Source: Pseudomonadota bacterium (GTDB lineage: Bacteria > Pseudomonadota > Alphaproteobacteria > Rhodospirillales > 2-02-FULL-58-16). Taken from it: a stretch of 26,479 bases of DNA. The DNA lies in NCBI GenBank assembly GCA_022572335.1, contig JACZWD010000004.1:1-26479 (forward strand). Direction: 5' to 3'. Position numbers and translations under genes: made by a program. Shown one piece after another: positions 11,963 to 19,049 of the stretch; the stretch's first letter is position 1; each line of letters opens with the position of its first letter. The notes under the pieces are model-generated. The model had not been told where the DNA came from, ran no database searches, and worked only from the letters and a program-made list of their open reading frames with translations.

Positions 11963-13345
11963 TCACGCCCGCCGCCAGGTGGTGCCGTCGGGTCCGTCCT
12001 CCAACACGACTCCCCGGGCCGCGAGGCCGTCGCGGATGCGGTCGGATTCGGCGAAATCCCTGGCCTTGCGGGCCTTGGCGCGGTCGGCGATGAGGGCCTC
12101 GATTTCCGTTTCCCCCAGGGTTGACGCCGCCGGCCGCCGCCATTTGCGCCAGGCCTCCGGGTCTTGCTGCAAGATCCCCAACAACGCTCCGCCGGCGCGC
12201 AACGACGCGGCCAGGACAATCCGCTCGGAAACCTTCCCGGTGCTGTTGATCGACGTCGCCACCTCGTGCAACCGGGTAATCGCCTGCGGGGTATTCAGGT
12301 CATCGAGCAGGGCCGCGACCATCGGCTCGGGCGGTTCGGCGCTTTCGGCGGCGACCAGAGGATAGTCGTTTCTCAGCGCCCCATAGAACCGGTCCAGCGT
12401 CTCCCGGGCCTGTTTCAGCCCTTTCGCCGTCCAGTTCAGGGGCTGGCGGTAGTGGGCCGACAGCAGGGCCAGCCGGATGGCCTCTCCCGGATGATCGTGC
12501 AGAATGTCCCTGACGGTGACGATGTTGCCCAGCGACTTGGACATCTTTTCGCCTTCCACCATCACATAGCCGTTGTGCATCCAGATGCGCACGAATTCCC
12601 TGCCCCCGTGCGCGCACGTGCTCTGCGCGATCTCGTTCTCGTGGTGGGGGAAGATCAGGTCGTGGCCGCCGCCGTGGATGTCGAAGGTCTCGCCCAGGTA
12701 CTGCTTGCTCATGGCCGAGCATTCCAGGTGCCAGCCCGGCCGCCCGCGGCCCCACGGCGAGTCCCAGCCCGGCAGGTCCGGCGTCGACGGCTTCCACAGG
12801 ACGAAATCCGCCGGGTCCTTCTTATACGGCGCCACCTCCACCCGGGCGCCGGCGATGATCTCGTCGCGTTTGTGCCGCGCCAGCTTGCCGTAGCCCGCCC
12901 ACGAGGGAACGCTGAACAGCACGTGGCCTTCGGCCTCATAGGCGTTGCCCGCCGCCAACAGGGCTTCGATCATGGCGATCATCTGGGGGACGTGGTCGGT
13001 GGCGCGGGGTTCCTCGTCGGGCTTCAGCGTGTCCAGGGCCTTCATGTCCTCGTGGAAGGCCCGGGTCGTGCGCTCGGTGATGGCGTGGATGCTCTCGCCG
13101 CTGTCCTTGGCGGCGGCGTTGATCTTGTCGTCCACGTCGGTGATGTTGCGCACGTACGTGACCTTGGGATAGAGACGCTTCAACAGCCTGTACAGCACGT
13201 CGAAAACGACGACCGGACGCGCGTTGCCGATGTGGGCGAAGTCGTACACCGTGGGGCCGCACACATACATGCCGACGGCGCCCCGCTTCAGCGGCTCGAA
13301 CCGGACTTTCCCGCGGGTCAGGGTGTTGTGCAGATGCAGGGGCAC
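11963..13345 (-). CDS. cysS: Cysteinyl-tRNA synthetase
   Basis: From GTG 13345 the enzyme has 460 residues, the usual CysRS length. The class I signatures are CGPTVYDFAHIGNAR (29-43, HIGH equivalent HIGN) and KMSKS (267-271). The zinc ligands C29, C209, H234 and E238 (HHENE) that discriminate cysteine are in place. It charges tRNA-Cys in the cytoplasm. AGGAA lies 6 nt before the GTG. The frame is open further upstream, but that extension overlaps nadE and looks non-coding. It follows nadE by 34 nt on the same strand, so the two may be cotranscribed. Confidence 0.95.
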   Translation of the reverse strand: MPLHLHNTLTRGKVRFEPLKRGAVGMYVCGPTVYDFAHIGNARPVVVFDVLYRLLKRLYPKVTYVRNITDVDDKINAAAKDSGESIHAITERTTRAFHEDMKALDTLKPDEEPRATDHVPQMIAMIEALLAAGNAYEAEGHVLFSVPSWAGYGKLARHKRDEIIAGARVEVAPYKKDPADFVLWKPSTPDLPGWDSPWGRGRPGWHLECSAMSKQYLGETFDIHGGGHDLIFPHHENEIAQSTCAHGGREFVRIWMHNGYVMVEGEKMSKSLGNIVTVRDILHDHPGEAIRLALLSAHYRQPLNWTAKGLKQARETLDRFYGALRNDYPLVAAESAEPPEPMVAALLDDLNTPQAITRLHEVATSINSTGKVSERIVLAASLRAGGALLGILQQDPEAWRKWRRPAASTLGETEIEALIADRAKARKARDFAESDRIRDGLAARGVVLEDGPDGTTWRRA

Positions 13346-13379
13346 GGGTTTTCCTAGGTCGCGAAGTATACGGCGGGGG

Positions 13380-15044
13380 TCATGCCGGGTCCGTGAACCC
13401 GTTGGTGATGGGGTAGCGGCGGTCGCGGCCGAAGGCGCGGCTGGTGATCTTGACTCCCGGCGGCGCCTGACGGCGTTTGTATTCGGCACGGTCGAGCATG
13501 GTCCGGACGTTGCGCACGACAGGGGCGTCGTGGCCCCGGGCGATGATGTCGCCGAGGGCCATCTCCTCTTCGATCAGGCACCTGAGAATGGCGTCGAGCT
13601 GTTCATAGGGGGGCAGGGTGTCCTGATCGGTCTGGTCGGGCTTGAGCTCGGCCGACGGCGGCTTGAGCAGGATGCGCTCGGGCATGACCCGGCCGGCGGG
13701 GCCGGGGAAATCCTCGGGCCGGTGCTGGTTGCGCCAGCGCGACAGCTCGTACACCGTCGTCTTGTAGATGTCCTTGAGCACCGAGTAGCCGCCGCACATG
13801 TCGCCATACAGCGTCGCGTAGCCGACCGACATCTCGGATTTGTTGCCGGTCGACAGCACCATGGAGCCGAACTTGTTCGACAAAGCCATCAGGGTGACCC
13901 CGCGCGCCCGGGCCTGGATATTTTCCTCCGTCGCGTCGGCGGGATGGCGGACAAAGGCCTCGCGCAGCATGCCCTCGAAGGCCTCCATCGCCGGATCGAT
14001 GGGGATGGTGTCCAGGCGGACGCCCAGCAGGCGCGCCGCTTCCGCCGCGTCCTCCAGGCTCTCGGCCGAGGTATAGGGCGACGGCATCATCACGCAGTGG
14101 ACCCTTTCCGCGCCGAGGGCGTCCACCGCCACGGCGGCGCTCAGCGCGCTGTCGATACCGCCCGACAGCCCGACCAGGACGCCGGGGAAAGCGTTCTTGT
14201 CCACATAATCGTGGAGCCCCGTGGTCAGGGCCCGGTAAACGGTTTCCGGCCCCTCGGCGGGTTTTGCGATGGCGCCTTCGTCGCAGGCCCATGCGCCGTT
14301 GGCGTCGGCGCGCCAGCGGGTGAGCAGCACCTGCGTCTTCCACGACTCTGCCTGGGCGCGAAGGTCGCCGCCGGCGCCGAGAACGAACGAGGCGCCGTCG
14401 AAAACCAGCTCGTCCTGCCCGCCGATAAGATTGACGTACATCAGCGGCAGGCCGGACTCCATGGTCCGCGCCTGGGCCAGGTTGAGCCGCGCGTCCGGCT
14501 TGTCCGCCTCGAAGGGAGAGCCGTTGAGCACGACCAGCATGTGCGCCCCGCACTCATCCAGGCATTCGGTGACATCCGGGGACCACATGTCCTCGCAGAT
14601 CATGATGCCGAGCAGCGCGCCGCGGAACGATACCGGGCCGGGCGCGGGCCCGGCGGCGAAGACGCGCTTTTCGTCGAACACCCCGTAGTTGGGCAGTTCG
14701 TGCTTCAGGCGCACGGCGGCGATGGAGCCGCCGTCAAGCAGCAGGGCCGCGTTGTAAAGCTTGCCGTCGTCGCGCCACGGCGCGCCCACGAGCAGCGCCG
14801 GCCCGCCGTCGGCGGTGTCTCCGGCAAGGACGGAGACGCCGGCCTCGATGCGGTCCTGGAACACGGCCTCGAGCACCAGGTCCTCGGGCGGATACCCGGC
14901 AACCACCAGTTCCCCGCAGACCACCAGGTCGGCGTGCGAGCGCGCGGCCTCGGCGCGGGCGGCGCGGATGCATTCGATATTGCCGTCGATGTCACCGACG
15001 GTCGGGTTGATTTGCGCCAGTGCTATGGCCAGGGTGTCGGTCAT
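13380..15044 (-). CDS. nadE: Glutamine-dependent NAD+ synthetase
   Basis: The 554-residue protein is the two-domain form. The N-terminal nitrilase-type glutaminase has the Glu-Lys-Cys triad E45 (GELVVAGYPPED), K114 (LKHELPNYGVFDE) and C150 (MICEDMW). The C-terminal ATP-pyrophosphatase synthetase has the P-loop SGGIDSA at 294-300, followed by STGNKSEMSVGYATLYGDM, given here as STGNKSEMSVG and YATLYGDM. It amidates nicotinic acid adenine dinucleotide to NAD+ using ammonia released from glutamine. The ATG follows directly on a 21-bp tandem duplication. A NAPRTase-type salvage gene of the same pathway lies 1.3 kb away on the same strand. Confidence 0.95.
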   Translation of the reverse strand: MTDTLAIALAQINPTVGDIDGNIECIRAARAEAARSHADLVVCGELVVAGYPPEDLVLEAVFQDRIEAGVSVLAGDTADGGPALLVGAPWRDDGKLYNAALLLDGGSIAAVRLKHELPNYGVFDEKRVFAAGPAPGPVSFRGALLGIMICEDMWSPDVTECLDECGAHMLVVLNGSPFEADKPDARLNLAQARTMESGLPLMYVNLIGGQDELVFDGASFVLGAGGDLRAQAESWKTQVLLTRWRADANGAWACDEGAIAKPAEGPETVYRALTTGLHDYVDKNAFPGVLVGLSGGIDSALSAAVAVDALGAERVHCVMMPSPYTSAESLEDAAEAARLLGVRLDTIPIDPAMEAFEGMLREAFVRHPADATEENIQARARGVTLMALSNKFGSMVLSTGNKSEMSVGYATLYGDMCGGYSVLKDIYKTTVYELSRWRNQHRPEDFPGPAGRVMPERILLKPPSAELKPDQTDQDTLPPYEQLDAILRCLIEEEMALGDIIARGHDAPVVRNVRTMLDRAEYKRRQAPPGVKITSRAFGRDRRYPITNGFTDPA

Positions 15045-15045
15045 T

Positions 15046-15086
15046 ATTAGCGGGATCGGGCGCGTGATTAGCGGGATCGGGCGCGT
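15046..15086. repeat. 21-bp tandem duplication immediately upstream of nadE
   Basis: ATTAGCGGGATCGGGCGCGT occurs at 15046-15065 and again at 15067-15086, period 21. It occupies the nadE leader right up to the start codon, where a ribosome-binding site is expected. Confidence 0.88.
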
Positions 15087-15118
15087 CTTGTCCAGGTCGC
15101 GGCAGCTGAATACCCTTT

Positions 15119-15148
15119 ATCATAATAGGATGCGACAGACCTGTCATA
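15119..15148 (-). promoter_or_regulatory. Candidate nadE promoter
   Basis: ATGACA (15148-15143) and TATGAT (15124-15119) are 18 nt apart on the minus strand. A start near 15112 would give a leader of about 68 nt containing the tandem duplication. Confidence 0.42.
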
Positions 15149-15188
15149 TGCCGCGATGGGAGCGCGACCGGCCCCTTCGCCGGGCACC

Positions 15189-15500
15189 ATGCCTTTCCCC
15201 ATCCCGCCCTATCCGAATTCTCCCGCTTCGGGGACCTGAAGAAACGCAGCGCATGGATGGTGGACCTGGTCAACGGCCCCCCTGGGCCCGCCCGACGGCG
15301 CCCCCGGCGAGGCCGGAGACGCCGCCGCCTGGCAATTCATGGAAGCGGTCTGCCGGCGGGTCCTCGAGGCGCTGCTGTCGGACCTGAAACAGGCGCTGTC
15401 CGACGATGGCGGACGGCGGACGCTCGGCCAGGACCACGGCGCGGAGACTTGCGCCACCCTGGCCGAGGTCATGAAACAGTTGGACGCCGGGGAAAGCTGA
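15189..15500 (+). pseudogene. Small hypothetical gene disrupted by two compensating frameshifts
   Basis: ATG 15189 and the TGA at 15498-15500 are in the same frame, but the protein-like reading between about 15203 and 15283 is in another frame. MPFP continues as HPALSEFSRFGDLKKRSAWM and MVDLVNGP only if one C is added in the CCCCAT tract. The frame then returns to LGPPDGAPGEAG, AAAWQFMEAVCRRVLEALL and EVMKQLDAGES only if one C is removed from the C6 tract near 15281. The restored product would be about 103 residues, helical at the C-terminus. I do not recognise the family. A good terminator follows directly, which supports a real (former) gene. Confidence 0.5.
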
Positions 15501-15502
15501 GC

Positions 15503-15529
15503 GCGGCGGGGTTTTCCGCCGCCGCTTTT
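15503..15529 (+). terminator. Rho-independent terminator after the frameshifted small gene
   Basis: GCGGCGG and CCGCCGC pair around GGTTTT, followed by CGCTTTT. It lies 3 nt after the stop codon at 15500 and ends at the stop codon of the displaced NAPRTase fragment on the other strand. Confidence 0.68.
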
Positions 15530-15630
15530 CACGGCTGCTTCTGGCGGTCCTTGTTCAGGAACCTGAGCAGGAATTCGCGCCCCACCTTGACCGACGGGTG
15601 GTCCCCGTAGGCGACGATGTCGGCGGTGGC
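15529..15630 (-). pseudogene. Displaced duplicate of the 3' end of the nicotinate phosphoribosyltransferase gene
   Basis: Positions 15556-15630 match 16381-16455 with 4 mismatches in 75 bp. The fragment encodes ATADIVAYGDHPSVKVGREF then LLRFLNKDRQKQP and a stop, against ADIIAYGGDPSVKVGREF then LLKFLKKKK in the intact gene. It has no start and is cut off from its gene by the Phd-RelE module. It is best explained as the original gene end, pushed away by an insertion that carried its own version. Confidence 0.82.
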
Positions 15631-15654
15631 CGGGCCGGGCCGGGCGGGACCGGT

Positions 15655-15918
15655 TCAAATCCCCCTGTGCACGTCTTTGCGGTGACCCAGTTTCACGACC
15701 AGGACGACCAGTTCGTGGTGTTCGATTGCATAGAGTATCCGGTAGTCGCCGACCCGGATACGATAGAAATTCTCCGTTCCCGAAAGGCGCTTCGCGCCCC
15801 GCGGACGGGGGTTCCTGGCCAGCGAGTCAATGCGTGGTGCGAGGCGCTTTTTGACGATAGCCGGCAGGTCCAGGAACTGGCGTTTCGCCTTGCGCGAAAA
15901 GACGACCCGGTAGGCCAA
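15655..15918 (-). CDS. RelE/ParE family toxin
   Basis: The 87-residue basic protein has the RelE fold pattern: MAYRVVFSRKAKRQFLDLP, a PRIDSLARNPRPRGAKRL loop, then YRIRVGDYRILYAIEHHELV and a C-terminal KLGHRKDVHR, typical of RelE-type mRNA interferases that cut ribosome-bound mRNA. It lies 9 nt after the Phd-type antitoxin gene and is surely cotranscribed with it. The stop codon lies about 25 bp from the displaced NAPRTase fragment, so the toxin gene forms one edge of the insertion. Confidence 0.9.
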   Translation of the reverse strand: MAYRVVFSRKAKRQFLDLPAIVKKRLAPRIDSLARNPRPRGAKRLSGTENFYRIRVGDYRILYAIEHHELVVLVVKLGHRKDVHRGI

Positions 15919-15927
15919 GTCGAAACC

Positions 15928-16182
15928 TTATAGGCCGATTTCAGCCTTGATCTTTTCCCAGGAAACGGTTCCGTCATCCCGCGCTTCCGCCAGGGCCGCC
16001 CGCGCCTCGTCCAGATCGATGCGGTCTTCCAGGCGCTCGAGCAGTTCCACATCCTCCAGGGGAACCACCGCCGCCAGCGGCTTGCCCCGGCGCGTGAGCA
16101 CCACCCGCTCCTTGCCGTATGCGACGCGATTGACCAGGTCCGAGAATTCGTCCCGGGCTTTCACCGTGGGTATCTGCACCAT
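15928..16182 (-). CDS. Phd/YefM family antitoxin
   Basis: The 84-residue protein starts with the Phd DNA-binding/dimerisation domain (VKARDEFSDLVNRVAYGKER, VVLTRRGKPLAAVVPLEDVE) and ends in an acidic tail (about 50-84) that would wrap the toxin. Phd/YefM antitoxins neutralise the downstream RelE-type toxin and repress the operon. The ATG at 16182 has AAGGA upstream, and the promoter and operator lie at 16209-16237. Confidence 0.9.
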   Translation of the reverse strand: MVQIPTVKARDEFSDLVNRVAYGKERVVLTRRGKPLAAVVPLEDVELLERLEDRIDLDEARAALAEARDDGTVSWEKIKAEIGL

Positions 16183-16208
16183 GGAACCGTCCTTCCTTTT
16201 TCGCCCGT

Positions 16209-16237
16209 AATGTACGTTTCGTACATCACTGCGTCAA
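16209..16237 (-). promoter_or_regulatory. Promoter of the phd-relE operon
   Basis: TTGACG (16237-16232) and TACATT (16214-16209) are separated by 17 nt on the minus strand. The leader to the ATG at 16182 is about 20 nt and holds a GGAAGGA ribosome-binding site. Confidence 0.7.
16210..16226. promoter_or_regulatory. Phd/YefM operator palindrome
   Basis: ATGTACG-TTT-CGTACAT is a perfect inverted repeat with 7-bp arms. It covers the -10 element and part of the spacer of the operon promoter. YefM-type repressors are known to bind TGTACA-like palindromes, which this closely resembles. Confidence 0.72.
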
Positions 16238-16365
16238 GTCGAGATTGCCCGGTCCCATGGCACCTCATGATCGTTCGACGCCAGCCTGAACCATGCTTCC
16301 CGCGACTCTCATTCGTCCTTATCCGCGCGCCGTCCCCAATGGCAGGCTGGGCCCGAATCCGCTCT

Positions 16366-17532
16366 TCACTTTTTCTTCTTCAGGAACTTGAGCAGGAATT
16401 CGCGCCCCACCTTGACCGACGGGTCGCCCCCGTAGGCGATGATGTCGGCGGTGGCGTAGGTTTCGGGCCAGGATTCGGGCAGGTACGAGCCGGTGCCGAT
16501 GACGTCGATGGGCGCGCCCACGTCGGCCATCACCTTGCATTTCTGCACGTTGAAGCCCGACGACGCGACCATCTTCACCTTGCCGAAGCCGGCCTCGTCC
16601 AGCCTTTCGCGCAAATAGAAGATGGCCGCCGCCGAGACGCCGGTGCCGGTGAGGTAGCGCAGCTCGGTCTCGCTGCGGTATCGCCTGACGGCGAGGGGCA
16701 CATGGCGTTCGAGGACGGCGTAGGAGGCCTGCGGGTCGAGCCCCTCGATGAAGCGGCCGCCGTGGGTGTCCAGACGCAGCCCGACGCGCCCCTCGGCCGC
16801 CATCTCGGGAAAGCGCCGGCAGACGGCAAGGGAGTCCGAAATCTCACGCCCGTAATAGTCCACGAGCACGGTCAGGTCCTGGCCGGGAAAGGTCTCGACG
16901 TACATCTCGGCCGCGCGCAGGGTCGACCCGGCGTAGCCGATGAGCGCGTGGGGCATGGTGCCGAGCCCGTCTTCGAGTCCGAAGTAGTGGGCGGTGGCGC
17001 CGGTGGAGTTGCCGATGAAGCCCTTGGCGCCGGATTTCCGGCGCGCGGCGTCGGAGCCGACGGCCGCCGCGTAGGCCATCAGTTCCGCCATCTCGGTGCC
17101 GGCGCAATGACGCGCGTCCATGGCCAGGAAAGCCACCCCGGGCAGGGAACTGCACATGGTGAACGCGTTGTACGCGGCCACGCACGGGGCGCCCAGTTTC
17201 TGCAGGTACAGGGTTTCCAGGTCCACCAGGTGATAGAACGACCCGGTGATGTACGCCAGCGGCTCGCCGGCCCCGACCCATTCCCCTTCCGCGAAGTTGA
17301 GATCGATGTCGAAGGCGACGCCGCGCGCCCGGGCCACCTCTTCCAGCCAATCCACCATCGGGCGCGGGGCGAAGATGACGGGGCGGCGCATGAAGACGGC
17401 ATAGGTGACGTCCTTGTCGCCGAACCGTCCCACCGCTTCCTTGGTCTTGAGGAAATAGTGGTCGGTCCAGCGCGACACCCACCGGGAGAAGTCGCCCGCC
17501 CCGGCGCCCTTGCCGCGCGCCTTCTCTGCCAT
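16366..17532 (-). CDS. Nicotinate phosphoribosyltransferase family protein
   Basis: The 388-residue protein has the NAPRTase barrel features: DHYFLKTKEAV near the N-terminus, FAEGEWVGAGEPLAYITGSF (strand leading to the substrate pocket), KGFIGNSTGATAHYFGLEDGLG with GTMPHALIGY, VDYYGREISDSL, RLDTHGGRF and VASSGFNVQKCKVM before IGTGSYLP. It would transfer phosphoribose to nicotinate or a related pyridine in NAD salvage. Its exact substrate is not certain because this branch differs from PncB. The C-terminal ~30 codons appear to come from the inserted toxin-antitoxin segment. It starts 16 nt after the DAHP synthase gene. Confidence 0.82.
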   Translation of the reverse strand: MAEKARGKGAGAGDFSRWVSRWTDHYFLKTKEAVGRFGDKDVTYAVFMRRPVIFAPRPMVDWLEEVARARGVAFDIDLNFAEGEWVGAGEPLAYITGSFYHLVDLETLYLQKLGAPCVAAYNAFTMCSSLPGVAFLAMDARHCAGTEMAELMAYAAAVGSDAARRKSGAKGFIGNSTGATAHYFGLEDGLGTMPHALIGYAGSTLRAAEMYVETFPGQDLTVLVDYYGREISDSLAVCRRFPEMAAEGRVGLRLDTHGGRFIEGLDPQASYAVLERHVPLAVRRYRSETELRYLTGTGVSAAAIFYLRERLDEAGFGKVKMVASSGFNVQKCKVMADVGAPIDVIGTGSYLPESWPETYATADIIAYGGDPSVKVGREFLLKFLKKKK

Positions 17533-17548
17533 GGCGACGGCGCGCCCC

Positions 17549-18931
17549 TCAGGAGAGGGCGGCGGCGCGGCCGCGCTCGAGGACCCGCTCCTCCTTCAAC
17601 GTCTCCGCCAGAAGGAAGGCCAGCTCCAAGGCCTGTTTGGCGTTCAGGCGCGGGTCGCAATGGGTATGGTAGCGGTCGCTCAGGCCGGCCTCGGTGATGG
17701 CCTGGGCGCCGCCGACGCATTCCGTCACGTCCTGGCCCGTCATCTCGAAATGGACGCCGCCGGCGTGGCTGCCTTCCGCCTTGTGGATGGCGAAGAAGGA
17801 GCGCACCTCGGCGAGGATGCGGTCGAAATGCCGGGTCTTGTAGCCATTGGCGCTTTTCACCGTGTTGGCGTGCATGGGATCGCACACCCAGACCACCGTG
17901 CGGCCCTCGCCCCGGACGGTGCGGATCAGGGGCGGCAGCAGGCGCTCCACCTGGTCCGCGCCCATGCGCGCGATCACCGTCAGCCGGCCGGCTTCGTTGG
18001 CCGGATTGAGCACGTCGATGAGGCGGATCAGTTCGTCCGGCTGCAGGGCCGGACCGGCCTTCAGCGCCACCGGGTTGTGGATTCCGCGCATGAACTCCAC
18101 GTGCGCCCCGTCCAACCGGCGGGTGCGGTCGCCGATCCACAGCATATGGGCCGACGTGTCGTACCAGTCGCCGGTGGTGCTGTCGACGCGCGTCATGGCC
18201 TGCTCGTAATTCAACAGCAGGCCTTCGTGGGAGGTGAAGAAGTCGGTCTCGCGGAGCTGCGGCGTCGTTTCCGACGTCAACCCGCAGGCGGCCATGAAGG
18301 CAAGCGTCTCGTCCAACCGGTTGGCCAGGTCCCGGTAGCGCTCGCCGAGCGGGCTGTCGGCGACGAATCCCAGGTTCCACTGGTGCACCTTTTGCAAATC
18401 CGCGTACCCGCCCTGGGCGAAGGCGCGCAACAGATTGAGCGTCGCCGCCGACTGGTTGTAGCCCTGCACCAGGCGGTCGGGGTCCGGCCGGCGCGCCTCG
18501 GCCGTGAACTCCATGCCGTTGACGTTGTCGCCGCGGTAACTGGGCAGGGTCACGCCGTCCCGGGTCTCGGTGTCGGAAGAGCGGGGCTTGGCGAACTGGC
18601 CCGCCATGCGCCCGACCTTGACCACCGGGCAGGCGGCGCCGAAGGTCAGCACCACCGCCATCTGCAGCAGAACGCGGAAGGTGTCGCGGATATTGTCGGG
18701 GTGGAATTCGGCGAAGCTCTCGGCGCAGTCGCCGCCCTGGAGCAAAAACGCCTCACCGTCCGCCGCCTGGGCGAGCCGCGCCTTCAGGCGCCGCGCCTCG
18801 CCGGCGAAGACCAGCGGCGGGTAGCGCCGCAGTTGCTCTTCCACCCGGGCCAGCGCGTCGCCGTCCGGGTACTCCGGAACCTGTTCGATGGGCTTGCCGC
18901 GCCAGGTATCCGGCGTCCATCTCTGGGCCAT
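17549..18931 (-). CDS. aroG: Class II 3-deoxy-7-phosphoheptulonate (DAHP) synthase
   Basis: The 460-residue enzyme has the plant/mycobacterial-type class II signatures: PPLVFAGEARRLKARL, FLLQGGDCAESF (metal-ligand C69), GRMAGQFAKPRS, LPSYRGDNVNG, HWEG-type region here as FTSHEGLLLNYEQ, GIHNPVALKAGP and WVCDPMHANT. It joins phosphoenolpyruvate and erythrose 4-phosphate at the entry of the shikimate pathway. ATG 18931 has AAAGGG upstream; the GTG at 18952 overlaps that element. An inverted repeat lies in the leader (18957-18988). The NAPRTase gene follows after 16 nt. Confidence 0.94.
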   Translation of the reverse strand: MAQRWTPDTWRGKPIEQVPEYPDGDALARVEEQLRRYPPLVFAGEARRLKARLAQAADGEAFLLQGGDCAESFAEFHPDNIRDTFRVLLQMAVVLTFGAACPVVKVGRMAGQFAKPRSSDTETRDGVTLPSYRGDNVNGMEFTAEARRPDPDRLVQGYNQSAATLNLLRAFAQGGYADLQKVHQWNLGFVADSPLGERYRDLANRLDETLAFMAACGLTSETTPQLRETDFFTSHEGLLLNYEQAMTRVDSTTGDWYDTSAHMLWIGDRTRRLDGAHVEFMRGIHNPVALKAGPALQPDELIRLIDVLNPANEAGRLTVIARMGADQVERLLPPLIRTVRGEGRTVVWVCDPMHANTVKSANGYKTRHFDRILAEVRSFFAIHKAEGSHAGGVHFEMTGQDVTECVGGAQAITEAGLSDRYHTHCDPRLNAKQALELAFLLAETLKEERVLERGRAAALS

Positions 18932-18956
18932 GGGAAACCCTTTCACCACCACCAGT

Positions 18957-18988
18957 CGGGCGTACGTACCATTACGCCTATACGCCCG
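18957..18988. promoter_or_regulatory. Inverted repeat in the aroG leader
   Basis: CGGGCGTA (18957-18964) and TACGCCCG (18981-18988) form a perfect 8-bp inverted repeat. On the minus strand the loop holds a second GGCGTA that could pair with the same 3' arm, so two alternative stems exist. It could be an operator or an attenuator-like element, or the 3' structure of gor. Confidence 0.4.
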
Positions 18989-19049
18989 AATTCAAGCCTT
19001 TTCCACCAAAAGTACGGGAAAAGCGCGCCGGGGGGCCGTGGGCCGCGCC

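Larger units (their letters stand above)
15631..16455 (-). mobile_element. 825-bp toxin-antitoxin insertion that regenerates the end of its target gene
   Basis: The segment is one period of the direct repeat formed by the two NAPRTase 3' ends. It contains the Phd-RelE pair with its promoter plus a copy of the last ~30 codons of the target gene. Recombination between the repeats would remove exactly this DNA and restore one gene end. No recombinase gene is present, so the mechanism (site-specific in trans or homologous) is open. Confidence 0.55.

Noticed and set aside
13346..13489. N-terminal extension of CysRS
   Set aside because: It overlaps the nadE 3' end, is low-complexity, and the GTG at 13345 has a good ribosome-binding site and gives the normal CysRS N-terminus.
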